A DNA stretch of 11,070 bases from contig JAFQDY010000020.1 in assembly GCA_017399325.1 (NCBI GenBank), positions 1 to 11,070 on the forward strand, read 5' to 3'. A program made the translations under genes and the position numbers. Numbering within the stretch: the first letter of the stretch is position 1; each line of letters opens with the position of its first letter. The notes under the pieces were generated by a model, which ran no database searches, had not been told where the DNA came from, and was given only the letters and a program-made list of their open reading frames with translations. Source of the DNA: Oscillospiraceae bacterium (GTDB lineage: Bacteria > Bacillota > Clostridia > Oscillospirales > Oscillospiraceae). Shown one piece after another: positions 1 to 6,919 of the stretch.

Positions 1-30
1 CAGGATCGGGTTTTCTCCGTTACAAAGCAT
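1..30 (-). CDS. 5' end of a leftward gene, cut by the window edge
   Basis: Ten codons reading MLCNGENPIL run off the left edge, starting at the ATG at 30-28. The start is supported by GGAGGTGG on the minus strand (43-36), 5 nt before the ATG, and by a strong promoter (50-77). Ten residues are too few to name a family. It is divergent from the Fe-S gene at 183, so the 31-182 gap holds both promoters. Confidence 0.7.
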   Translation of the reverse strand, partial: MLCNGENPIL

Positions 31-49
31 TCTATCCACCTCCAGTACC

Positions 50-77
50 AGTATAGCGGATTTTTCCCGGTTGTCAA
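50..77 (-). promoter_or_regulatory. Strong sigma-A-like promoter for the left-edge gene
   Basis: On the minus strand a perfect TTGACA (77-72) is followed after 16 bp by TATACT (55-50). Transcription should begin near 43, right at the ribosome site, giving a leader of only about 13-14 nt. Confidence 0.75.
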
Positions 78-80
78 GTG

Positions 81-110
81 TTGAAAAGTCCACCTTTTCT
101 ATTGAAAAGT
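81..110. repeat. TTGAAAAGT direct repeat with nested small dyad (possible operator)
   Basis: TTGAAAAGT occurs at 81-89 and 102-110, 21 bp apart (two helical turns), and a related TTGTCAAGT lies at 71-79. Between the copies GAAAAG (83-88) and CTTTTC (94-99) form a short inverted repeat. The array sits between two divergent promoters, where a regulator could act. It is AT-rich and short, so chance is possible. Confidence 0.3.
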
Positions 111-112
111 GA

Positions 113-143
113 GTGCCGCAGCCTGATTTTTGTGTTATATAAT
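113..143 (+). promoter_or_regulatory. Probable promoter of the Fe-S protein operon (good -10, weak -35)
   Basis: TATAAT at 138-143 lies 40 bp before the ATG at 183. No good -35 stands at 16-18 bp; the nearest, GTGCCG at 113-118, matches TTGACA at only three positions with 19 bp spacing. A weak -35 beside the TTGAAAAGT repeats would fit an activator-dependent promoter, but this is inference. Confidence 0.45.
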
Positions 144-182
144 AAGCAGAAACAAAAATAGCGAACAAAGGAGACTGTAGTT

Positions 183-1100
183 ATGCAGGATTTGAAACAG
201 GCAATTATCGAATTTGCAAAAAAGGACGGCGTGGACCTGATCGGCTTTGCCGACCGTTCCCGCTTTGAAAATGTGGACAAGGCCCACGATCCCTTCTCCA
301 TTTTCCCCGAGGCAAAAACCGTAATTATGGTTGGCAAGCGAATCTGCAGAGGCGCTCTGCGTGGCGTGGAAGAAGGCACCAATTTCGGTGACTACGCGCT
401 GTTCGGCAAGAACTGGCTGGAAGACGAATTTCTGGCTCTGTCTGCCTACAACCTGACAAACTTTATTGAAGAAAACGGCTGGGAAGCCGCACCTGTGTTC
501 CCCAATCCTGCGGAACTGGGCCCCTCCGGTGTTCCCGTTGCAGAAGGCAGACCTGCTCCCAATGTCTACCCCGACTTTGACTATGCGGCAGTGGCCTGCG
601 GCCTTTGCTCCGTGTCCTATAACCGCATCGCCTTCTCCAAGGAGTTCGGCTCCCGTCAGCGTTTCCACATGATCCTGACCGACGCCGAACTGGAAAGCAC
701 CCCCTTGCTTGAAGAAAATGTCTGCAACGGCTGCAGAAAATGCGCCGATGCCTGCCCCTTGGGCGCCATCAGCAAGGAGGAGACCGAGGAGATCGAGATC
801 TGCGGCAAGAAATTCACAGTAGGCAGAATCGACTATGCCAAGTGCAAGATCTGCCAGAACGGCGCGGTGGCCAACCGCTTTGCAGCAGACGCCACCCCCG
901 ACCGGATCGCTGCACTGTGCAACCGCACCTGTATGTGCGGCCTGGAAGAACGGGACGCTTTGAGCAAGACTTTTGCCAACGCCTTCCGCACCTCTGAAGT
1001 ATGGAGCATCGGTGGAAACAACGCAGCCTTAGATCGCTCCGATGAGCAGGCAAATGTTTTGGGCGGCGCATTCTCCAAGAGCGGAAACAGGGGGCATTGA
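183..1100 (+). CDS. 4Fe-4S protein related to epoxyqueuosine reductase (QueG/COG1600-like), first tandem copy
   Basis: A 305-residue cytoplasmic protein with no signal peptide. The start is fixed by AAAGGAG at 167-173, 9 nt upstream. A first 4Fe-4S motif is complete: C181, C184, C187 and C191 followed by Pro (CxxCxxCxxxCP). A second cysteine set lies at C221, C224, C246, C250 and C252, enough for a second cluster. It aligns almost residue for residue with the next gene: RGALRGVEEGT near 56-66, PVAEG at 118-122, TDAELE at 166-171. This layout resembles the QueG/COG1600 family, whose known member reduces epoxyqueuosine in tRNA using cobalamin and Fe-S clusters. I see no convincing QueG catalytic-Asp context, and the paralogue's GLGEIGWS is replaced here by GLCSVSYN (140-147). 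Queuosine synthesis is therefore unlikely, and an anaerobic reductase or electron carrier of unknown substrate is the safer call. Confidence 0.85.
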   Translation: MQDLKQAIIEFAKKDGVDLIGFADRSRFENVDKAHDPFSIFPEAKTVIMVGKRICRGALRGVEEGTNFGDYALFGKNWLEDEFLALSAYNLTNFIEENGWEAAPVFPNPAELGPSGVPVAEGRPAPNVYPDFDYAAVACGLCSVSYNRIAFSKEFGSRQRFHMILTDAELESTPLLEENVCNGCRKCADACPLGAISKEETEEIEICGKKFTVGRIDYAKCKICQNGAVANRFAADATPDRIAALCNRTCMCGLEERDALSKTFANAFRTSEVWSIGGNNAALDRSDEQANVLGGAFSKSGNRGH

Positions 1101-1102
1101 TC

Positions 1103-2230
1103 ATGAAACTGACCTCTGAAATCCTGAAGGCCAAGGCCAAGGAACTGGGGATCGACTGTATTGCCATCGGTAACATCGAGCGCTTCAAAAATGCGCCCAA
1201 ACTGATGAGTCCCATCTCCTATTTCCCCAAGGCCAAGTCGGTGATCGCCATTGCTATGCCCATTCCCCGGGGCGCAAATCGGGGTATTGAGGAAGGCACG
1301 CACTGGCATAACTACACCTTCTATACTTACAACAAACTGAACAGTTTCTTCCGCCCCATCAAAACATACCAACTCAGTTGTTTTATTGAGGATTGCGGCT
1401 ATGAGGCGGTGGCCCACTATCCTGCTGTGCCCGAAGGCAACGGCACCACCAGAAAACCTGTGGCCGAGGGCAAACTGCCCCCCGACATCGTCTGCAGTAT
1501 CCGTGTGATCGCCGCCGGCTGCGGTCTGGGCGAGATCGGCTGGTCGAAAGTTTTCCTGACCAAGAAATACGGCCCCCGTGTCCGCTTGGGTCTGATCTTT
1601 ACCGATGCGGAACTGGAACCCGACCCTATTCTGGACACCGGCACCATCTGCCTGCATTGCGGCGCTTGCACAAGACGCTGCCCCGGCGGCGCGATCCCCA
1701 GCCCCAAGGATAAGGATGCCCGCATCACCGTGGACTTCGGCGAAAAGCAAGTTTGGTACGGCGATGTGCAAATGGGTCGCTGCACATTGTCCCACCACGG
1801 TATGAACAACGAGTGTTCTCCCTTCTTAAAGAAGGAGTTCCCCAATATGGCCTTTGATGTGCGCAATTCCCAGATGACCGAGGAGGAGGCCTATATGCTG
1901 ACCTACGCTTTGGCCGGCGCAAAGTGGGGCAGAAAACCCGGCAGCCACGCGGTGATGGACTACTATAACTACATCATCGACCATACGGGCTACTTCGCCA
2001 TCTGCGGCGCAAGAGGCTGTATCCGGGCCTGCAACGATGTGCTGGAGCGTTCCGGCCGCATCGAGCAGACATTCCACAACCCCTATTATAAAAAGGAACT
2101 GTGGTCGCTGCCGTTGAACCCGGAGAACCCCTCCAAGGGCGTCAACCCCTACCGGGAAGAATATCTGGACGAACATTTCCCCGGCGTTCGGGAAAACGAA
2201 TACGAAAAACCCGAACCCAAGGACGAATAA
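1103..2230 (+). CDS. 4Fe-4S protein related to epoxyqueuosine reductase (QueG/COG1600-like), second tandem copy
   Basis: A 375-residue cytoplasmic paralogue of the upstream gene, starting 2 bp after its stop, so the two are surely co-transcribed. The ATG at 1103 is preferred over an in-frame TTG at 1097; a G-run at 1090-1094 is the only ribosome-site candidate, so coupling to upstream translation probably matters. The first 4Fe-4S motif is C183, C186, C189, C193-Pro. Further cysteines at C227, C238, C301, C306 and C310 could bind a second cluster, but with spacing unlike copy one. It keeps the family-like GLGEIGWS segment (141-148) and TDAELE (168-173), and carries about 70 extra residues at the C-terminus rich in Tyr, Asn, Pro and Glu. 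It may be the more intact member of the pair. Substrate unknown; a heteromer with the upstream protein is inference from the operon. Confidence 0.85.
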   Translation: MKLTSEILKAKAKELGIDCIAIGNIERFKNAPKLMSPISYFPKAKSVIAIAMPIPRGANRGIEEGTHWHNYTFYTYNKLNSFFRPIKTYQLSCFIEDCGYEAVAHYPAVPEGNGTTRKPVAEGKLPPDIVCSIRVIAAGCGLGEIGWSKVFLTKKYGPRVRLGLIFTDAELEPDPILDTGTICLHCGACTRRCPGGAIPSPKDKDARITVDFGEKQVWYGDVQMGRCTLSHHGMNNECSPFLKKEFPNMAFDVRNSQMTEEEAYMLTYALAGAKWGRKPGSHAVMDYYNYIIDHTGYFAICGARGCIRACNDVLERSGRIEQTFHNPYYKKELWSLPLNPENPSKGVNPYREEYLDEHFPGVRENEYEKPEPKDE

Positions 2231-2236
2231 CCCCCT

Positions 2237-2269
2237 AAAAAAGCAAGGTGCATTGCACCTTGCTTTTTT
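2237..2269. terminator. Bidirectional intrinsic terminator between convergent genes
   Basis: Two perfect 16-nt inverted arms (2237-2252 and 2254-2269) flank a single T. The stem core is GCAAGGTGCA/TGCACCTTGC with six A on one side and six T on the other, so it has a U-tract in both directions. It lies 6 bp after the Fe-S operon stop and 23 bp after the stop of the leftward surface-protein gene. Confidence 0.93.
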
Positions 2270-2292
2270 GTTGTTTAGAAGTGTTTTGCGAA

Positions 2293-5200
2293 TCAGAAGC
2301 TGTGCTTCTTCTGCATAGCCAGCAGGCCAACAAAGGCTGCTGCGCTGACAGCCATCAGAGATACCCACAGCGCGGTGCTGAAGATGTCGCCGGTGGCGGG
2401 GGAGGTCACGATGTCACTGTAAGCGATCGCATAGTCGGAGAAACGGTCAGTTTCGAAGGTGATGGTGCCGGCTTTTGCGTCGAAGGTGGTGTCCAGCAGG
2501 TCGACAGCGCCGTTGTGGGTACGGATAATGTAGTAAACTCTGCCCTGCGCTTCACTTTCGGGGAGCAGCTCGGTGGGCACCTTCAAGGTGATGGGAATTT
2601 TCTTGTTCAGTTGGGTCAGAGGCTGTGCTTCGGCATCGCCGACCTTCTTGAACAGAGACACATCCAGATACATACCCAGCTTCTTGTCGCCCAGAGCCTT
2701 TGCAATGGCTTCCTTAGACGCTGCGCTCACGGTGTCCGTAGCATCCTTTGTTTCCAGCCAGACCAGCACATCTTCGCCCCGGTCCCTAGATTGCTTTTCA
2801 CTGTCGGTCAGAGGAACGGCCTCTTCCAGTTCAGCCGGTGTTGCGGTAGGCTTGGCAGAACCCACATTGGTGGAGGAGGTAGTATCCTGGAACTTGCCGG
2901 CCACCGGCGCGGTCACGGTCACAGTCTTGGTGACAGCGGGCGTCATAGAGCCTTCTTCATTGACGAACCAGAAGGTGACCTGGTGCTCGCCGGGTGCGTA
3001 ATCGAACAGATCCAATGCCGCGGTAGCGGAGGTCTCACCGTCAACAGCGGTCACGGTGGTCAGCTGCATTTCTGCGCCGTTGTCCACGGATGCATAGAGG
3101 GTGTCCTTCATACCGGCCTCATCCTTGACCTTGGCGGTCACATTCACGCGGCCGCGGTCATCGGTGGTGGTTGCGGACAAGGTCACATCAGGGTTGCCCC
3201 AGACGATGGGCTCAACAGCCTCGCCAACACCCAAGGTGAGGGAGAAGGACTTGCTTTCACCGGGGTTCAGGGCGATGTTCTGCCAGGAGACAGCAAAGCC
3301 GCTGTCCTCGTCATACAGAGCGCTGTAGTCGTCCTCGTAGTCGCTGCCGTGGGAGGCAGTTTCGCTGTTTAAGGGATCAAAAGCGTGTACGTCGCGGTCG
3401 TAATAATTGCCAAACCAGTAGGTGTCTGCGTTGGTAACGCCGGCAGAGTCAGCAAAATACAGGGAGAACTGGGCGCCGAAGGTGTCGTTGCTTTCATCTT
3501 CATCCAGCAAGGAGATGCCGATGACCTTGTCGCCACTCTTGATGACACGAACGGTAGCATAGTCGTTGTGGCCCACCATAACGTCTGCGTGAACAGCCAG
3601 CTTACCGGCAGTCACGGCCGTATCACCGGCGGTGACGGTGTAGGTCAGCTTAACGTAGCGGCCACCGCCAATAGAAGAACCGCTGACAGCAACTTGGGCG
3701 CCATTCATATCTTCGGTCATGTACTCATAGCCGTGGTTGCCGTAGGTGGTGGAGATCAGCTGGCCATTGTAGTTACCGATAACATCGAATGTAGCAGGGG
3801 AGGTCGGGCCGTAAGCCATATAGCCACCGGGGGTGGCGGTGTAGTTCTTGGGAGGCAGGATGACCACACCGGAGGTGTCCACATTGGTAAAGCTGGTCGA
3901 ACCGTAGCACTCACCGTAAGCGCCGGTGTAGCCCACGCTGCCACAAACAGTACCCAGCAGGGTGCAGTTGGCAAGGGTGAGGTTATCATAAGCATAAGCG
4001 AACAGTACGCAGGCATTGCCATTACTGATGAAATCGCCGCTGACGGTCAGGTCCTTGATGGTTACATCAGAGCCGAGTTCGTAGAACAGAGCGGAGGCCT
4101 CAGCATGAGACACATAGAGGTTGGAAATGGTCTTTCCGTTGCCGTCGAAGTTTGCGTTGAATCTGAAGCCCCAATTACCGATGGGAATAAACGAGCCAAT
4201 ATCCTCTCCGCAGACCTGAGACATATCGATGTCGCTCATCAGGCGGTAGGTCACGGAATTGACATTGTATTCATTGCGTTTATAGCCGCTGTTGATAATG
4301 GCGGACAGCGCCATCAGGTCCTCGGCAGTGTGGATGGGGATGTAGGTGCCGGTGTTGTCGGTCACAGGTGTCAGGTCATAAAGAAATACTGCCTTTGCCT
4401 CCAGCGGGCAGACAACCTGAGTGTAGGATCTCATAAAGTCGTTGCTCCAGAAATCGCTGTCAGCCTGGCGATATATCCAGCCCACAAATTCCTTACCTTC
4501 CTTGGTGGGGGTGGGCAGAGTTTCAATGACGCTGGAGAAAGGAGGGCTGGAGGGATAATCGGTGCCGGTAAGCACAGTGCCGTCCTCGTCATACCAAGTG
4601 AAGGGCATAGGCTTGCCTTCCAAAGTCAGGCAGCTGTTGGCCTCGTCGTACCGGGTCTGGAAGAATTCGGCATCGCCATCACTCAAGATGAACTTATCCT
4701 TGTTTGCGCTGTTCAGGCCGGAGATCAAAACCTCTCCGTGCCAGATGTTGGGCTGTGCGGGTCTATCGTATTCAGGCATTGCAGGCTCGACGGACATAAC
4801 AGTCAGGGCGCTGCCGTTGTAGTAAGTGGGAGTTGCAGCACCGTCATTGGCGATTAGAGAATTTCTGCCGGTAAGGAAAATGTCGGCATCGGTGCCTTCG
4901 ATTTTGGTAACGTTGCCCAGATAAATCTCACCGCCACTGTGGTAAACGCCGCAGCCTAAGTAGTAGGGATAGGTGCCCCCTGTGCGTGTTGCGGTGAATG
5001 TGCCGCTTTCCAGAATTGTTTCGCCGCCGGAATAGATGGCAAATGCATCAGAACCGGAGGCGGAAACGGTGCCGTTACGCACCAGCAGCGTGCCTCTGTT
5101 CCTAACAGCGCAGACATAGCCGTTGCCCACAGCTGACAGGGTGTAGCCACCCAGATCCAAAACGGCGAAGTGATTGAAATTCAAATCAAACAGCGAATAA

Positions 5201-5478
5201 TTAACGTCGGAAGCAGTTACATCGCGGCAAAGTTGGATGTAAGTCCAAGCGCTGCTGTCTGCGCCGTTTGCGGCCGCCATAGCCTCGGCCAGCGTGCCGC
5301 TGTCCGTAAAGGAGGCAGGCTCGGAACTGTCTGTTTGAATGACCCATCTTGCCTCGTCAGTGGCCTCGGAGAAAACGGAGACCGGCAGCAAGGACAGGAC
5401 TAAGACCAGCGTCAGCAACAGGGCCAAAACGGTCTTGCCCGCGCTGACAGAACGGATGCGATTAAGGATTGTACGCAT
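2293..5478 (-). CDS. Large secreted, sortase-anchored mosaic surface protein
   Basis: A 1061-residue protein. The start at 5478 is chosen because AAAGGA lies 8 nt before it and a signal peptide follows at once (basic residues 1-15, hydrophobic core about 16-36, cleavage near 37-40). The frame stays open far upstream, but that part is antisense to the next gene. Parts in order: a Gly/Asn-rich beta region with short hairpin repeats (about 80-230); a segment like Listeria-Bacteroides/Flg_new repeats, with PTKEGKEFVGW (324-334); a GLUG-like region from FDGNGKTISNL (444-454) to about 540; a beta-rich unit with HADVMVGHNDY (630-640); an Ig-like unit (about 762-857); a Thr/Pro linker; and a C-terminal beta domain (about 890-1018) of a kind seen before anchors. 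The C-terminus is SPATGD (1026-1031), a hydrophobic helix (1034-1054) and KKHSF. SPxTG fits the motif reported for Clostridioides difficile sortase B rather than LPxTG. Likely an adhesin or matrix protein; the ligand is unknown. Confidence 0.85.
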   Translation of the reverse strand: MRTILNRIRSVSAGKTVLALLLTLVLVLSLLPVSVFSEATDEARWVIQTDSSEPASFTDSGTLAEAMAAANGADSSAWTYIQLCRDVTASDVNYSLFDLNFNHFAVLDLGGYTLSAVGNGYVCAVRNRGTLLVRNGTVSASGSDAFAIYSGGETILESGTFTATRTGGTYPYYLGCGVYHSGGEIYLGNVTKIEGTDADIFLTGRNSLIANDGAATPTYYNGSALTVMSVEPAMPEYDRPAQPNIWHGEVLISGLNSANKDKFILSDGDAEFFQTRYDEANSCLTLEGKPMPFTWYDEDGTVLTGTDYPSSPPFSSVIETLPTPTKEGKEFVGWIYRQADSDFWSNDFMRSYTQVVCPLEAKAVFLYDLTPVTDNTGTYIPIHTAEDLMALSAIINSGYKRNEYNVNSVTYRLMSDIDMSQVCGEDIGSFIPIGNWGFRFNANFDGNGKTISNLYVSHAEASALFYELGSDVTIKDLTVSGDFISNGNACVLFAYAYDNLTLANCTLLGTVCGSVGYTGAYGECYGSTSFTNVDTSGVVILPPKNYTATPGGYMAYGPTSPATFDVIGNYNGQLISTTYGNHGYEYMTEDMNGAQVAVSGSSIGGGRYVKLTYTVTAGDTAVTAGKLAVHADVMVGHNDYATVRVIKSGDKVIGISLLDEDESNDTFGAQFSLYFADSAGVTNADTYWFGNYYDRDVHAFDPLNSETASHGSDYEDDYSALYDEDSGFAVSWQNIALNPGESKSFSLTLGVGEAVEPIVWGNPDVTLSATTTDDRGRVNVTAKVKDEAGMKDTLYASVDNGAEMQLTTVTAVDGETSATAALDLFDYAPGEHQVTFWFVNEEGSMTPAVTKTVTVTAPVAGKFQDTTSSTNVGSAKPTATPAELEEAVPLTDSEKQSRDRGEDVLVWLETKDATDTVSAASKEAIAKALGDKKLGMYLDVSLFKKVGDAEAQPLTQLNKKIPITLKVPTELLPESEAQGRVYYIIRTHNGAVDLLDTTFDAKAGTITFETDRFSDYAIAYSDIVTSPATGDIFSTALWVSLMAVSAAAFVGLLAMQKKHSF

Positions 5479-5531
5479 AAAAATCATCCTTTCACTGTGG
5501 TTTGCCAAATCGGTTTTGCATGGATACTTAT

Positions 5532-5560
5532 ATTTTATCACGAGGCTATGTCGGTTGCAA
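5532..5560 (-). promoter_or_regulatory. Promoter of the surface-protein gene
   Basis: On the minus strand TTGCAA (5560-5555) is followed after exactly 17 bp by TAAAAT (5537-5532), with an extended -10 TG at 5540-5539. The predicted start near 5525 gives a leader of about 47 nt. It is divergent from the FAD-oxidoreductase promoter about 85 bp away. Confidence 0.65.
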
Positions 5561-5644
5561 GAGGAAAACATCTGTTCGCGGAAGAAAAACAGTAAAATTT
5601 TACCGGCAGCCCCGACAGTATGCCGAAAGTGACGGCAAGGGGGA

Positions 5645-5673
5645 TTTACTTCTGAAAAGGGTTGTGCTATAAT
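5645..5673 (+). promoter_or_regulatory. Extended -10 promoter of the 382-residue FAD oxidoreductase gene
   Basis: TATAAT at 5668-5673 with an upstream TG (5665-5666) and TTTACT at 5645-5650, 17 bp apart. The start should fall near 5680, and the ribosome site AAGGCGGTGA begins at 5681, so the leader is only about 15 nt. This also rules out a TTG start at 5662, which would lie upstream of the transcript. Confidence 0.75.
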
Positions 5674-5694
5674 GGCCAAAAAGGCGGTGATTTT

Positions 5695-6843
5695 ATGAAA
5701 AACTACGATGTAGCAGTATGCGGCGGCGGCTTTGCCGGCATTTCGGCAGCGTTGGCGGCAGCCCGTGAGGGCAAAAAGGTCGTTCTTTTCGAGAAAGAAT
5801 ATATGCTGGGCGGCTTGGGTACGGCGGGCCTGATCACCATCTATTTGCCCCTTTGCGACGGATACGGCCGTCAGGTTTCCTTCGGCATTGCGGAAGAACT
5901 GCTGAAACTGTCCATTACATACGGCGCGGAAGACCGCTACCCCGCAAACTGGCTGGACGGCATCGGCACAAGAACGGAAAACGACACCCGTTATATGGTC
6001 CAGTATAACGCTCAACTGTGCGCCATTTTGCTGGAAAAACGGCTGAAAGAAAACGGCGTTGACATTATGTATGGCAGTTATGCGGTGGATACAGACACGG
6101 AAAACGGCCGCATCACCACCCTCTATGTGCAGAATAAGTCCGGCAGGATCGCCTATCCCATTCGCACTGTTGTGGACGCCACCGGCGATTGCGACATCGC
6201 CCACTTTGCAGGCGTTCCCACCGAAACCTTCAAACAGGGCAACAAACTGGCCGCCTGGTACTATTTTACCAACGACAGCGGCTACCACCTGCAGCAACTG
6301 GGTGTGGTGGACGAGCCGGGCCAGACAGGCGAAAGCCTGACAAAGCGCCGCTTCTCCGGCCTTGACGGAGAGGAGATCTCCGAAATGGTCTGCCTTTCCC
6401 ACGAAAGGACCCTGAAGCACTGGCTGGAAAAACGGAAAACTGACCCGGGCGCGGTGATCTCCACCCTTGCCACCATCCCCCAGATCCGTATGACCCGGCG
6501 CATCGTGGGTGAATATGAAATGGCAGATGCAGAAATGCACACCTATTTTGAAGATTCTGTGGGTATGGTTGCCAACTGGAAAAAGCGGGGCCCTGTTTAC
6601 GAAGTGCCGTTTAGGACCTTATATAATAAAAAGGTGAAAAATCTGATCGTGGCAGGCCGCTGCACATCGGTGGACGAAGATCTGTGGGAGGCTATGCGGG
6701 TGATCCCCTGCTGCGCGGTCACCGGACAGGCGGCAGGCACAGCAGCCGCAATGACCGACGACTTTTCTGCCCTTGACATTTCTGCGCTGCAGAAAAAACT
6801 GGTGGCAAACGGCGTAGTCCTCCACGAAAAGGACATTCTGTAA
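5695..6843 (+). CDS. FAD-dependent oxidoreductase (FAD_oxidored-like family)
   Basis: A 382-residue soluble flavoprotein. The ATG at 5695 follows AAGGCGGTGA (5681-5690). The N-terminal Rossmann motif is intact: GGGFAG (10-15) gives GxGxxG, and E33 at the end of the second strand should bind the ribose. Family landmarks follow: GGLGTAGL (39-46), VVDATGDCDIAHFAG (159-173), IRMTRRIVGEY (264-274), and a C-terminal FAD loop with VAGR (319-322), MRVIPCCAVTGQAAGTAAA (334-352). This is the pattern of the PF12831-type group, whose substrates are mostly unknown. It is a single-gene unit ending at the terminator at 6854-6883 and is tail-to-tail with two further members of the same broad family. No redox-partner domain or Fe-S cysteine motif is fused to it. 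The substrate cannot be inferred. Confidence 0.88.
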   Translation: MKNYDVAVCGGGFAGISAALAAAREGKKVVLFEKEYMLGGLGTAGLITIYLPLCDGYGRQVSFGIAEELLKLSITYGAEDRYPANWLDGIGTRTENDTRYMVQYNAQLCAILLEKRLKENGVDIMYGSYAVDTDTENGRITTLYVQNKSGRIAYPIRTVVDATGDCDIAHFAGVPTETFKQGNKLAAWYYFTNDSGYHLQQLGVVDEPGQTGESLTKRRFSGLDGEEISEMVCLSHERTLKHWLEKRKTDPGAVISTLATIPQIRMTRRIVGEYEMADAEMHTYFEDSVGMVANWKKRGPVYEVPFRTLYNKKVKNLIVAGRCTSVDEDLWEAMRVIPCCAVTGQAAGTAAAMTDDFSALDISALQKKLVANGVVLHEKDIL

Positions 6844-6853
6844 TATATATAGC

Positions 6854-6883
6854 AAAAGCGAGGTGAAATTTCACCTCGCTTTT
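6854..6883. terminator. Bidirectional intrinsic terminator between convergent FAD genes
   Basis: A 30-bp perfect palindrome: AAAAGCGAGGTGAAA (6854-6868) with its exact complement (6869-6883). With a small loop opened at the centre it gives a strong stem with AAAA/TTTT edges, usable from either side. It lies 10 bp after the rightward FAD gene and about 36 bp beyond the stop of the leftward FAD-HEAT gene. Its core closely resembles the terminator at 2237-2269. Confidence 0.88.
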
Positions 6884-6893
6884 CATTATGTAG

Positions 6894-6912
6894 GGGCGGG
6901 CATTGCCCGCCC
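6894..6912. repeat. GC-rich hairpin GGGCGGGC-ATT-GCCCGCCC, possible dispersed intergenic element
   Basis: An 8-bp all-GC stem with a 3-nt loop, preceded by TAGG and followed by GGTGTTTTT. It sits between the terminator and the stop of the leftward FAD-HEAT gene (TAA at 6922-6920). It could strengthen rightward termination. From memory, similar TAGGGGCG...CGCCC hairpins recur in intergenic DNA of gut Clostridia, but only one copy is in this window, so calling it a family member is inference. Confidence 0.5.
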
Positions 6913-6919
6913 GGTGTTT

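Noticed and set aside
1097..1102. TTG start for the second Fe-S gene
   Set aside because: The in-frame ATG two codons later aligns with the N-terminus of the paralogue and needs no rare start codon.
833..1798. A 321-codon minus-strand frame across the two Fe-S genes
   Set aside because: It spans the junction of two well-supported genes on the other strand and matches no recognisable family.
2248..3372. A 374-codon open frame on the plus strand
   Set aside because: Antisense to the 3' part of the surface-protein gene, and it begins inside the terminator stem.
3385..4857. A 490-codon open frame on the plus strand
   Set aside because: It lies wholly antisense to the surface-protein gene, has low-complexity composition (runs of Gly, Val and His), and lacks a ribosome site; a shadow of the biased codon use opposite.
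5479..6540. Upstream extension of the surface-protein frame to 1415 residues
   Set aside because: It is antisense to a clear FAD oxidoreductase, whereas the signal peptide, ribosome site and promoter all place the start at 5478.
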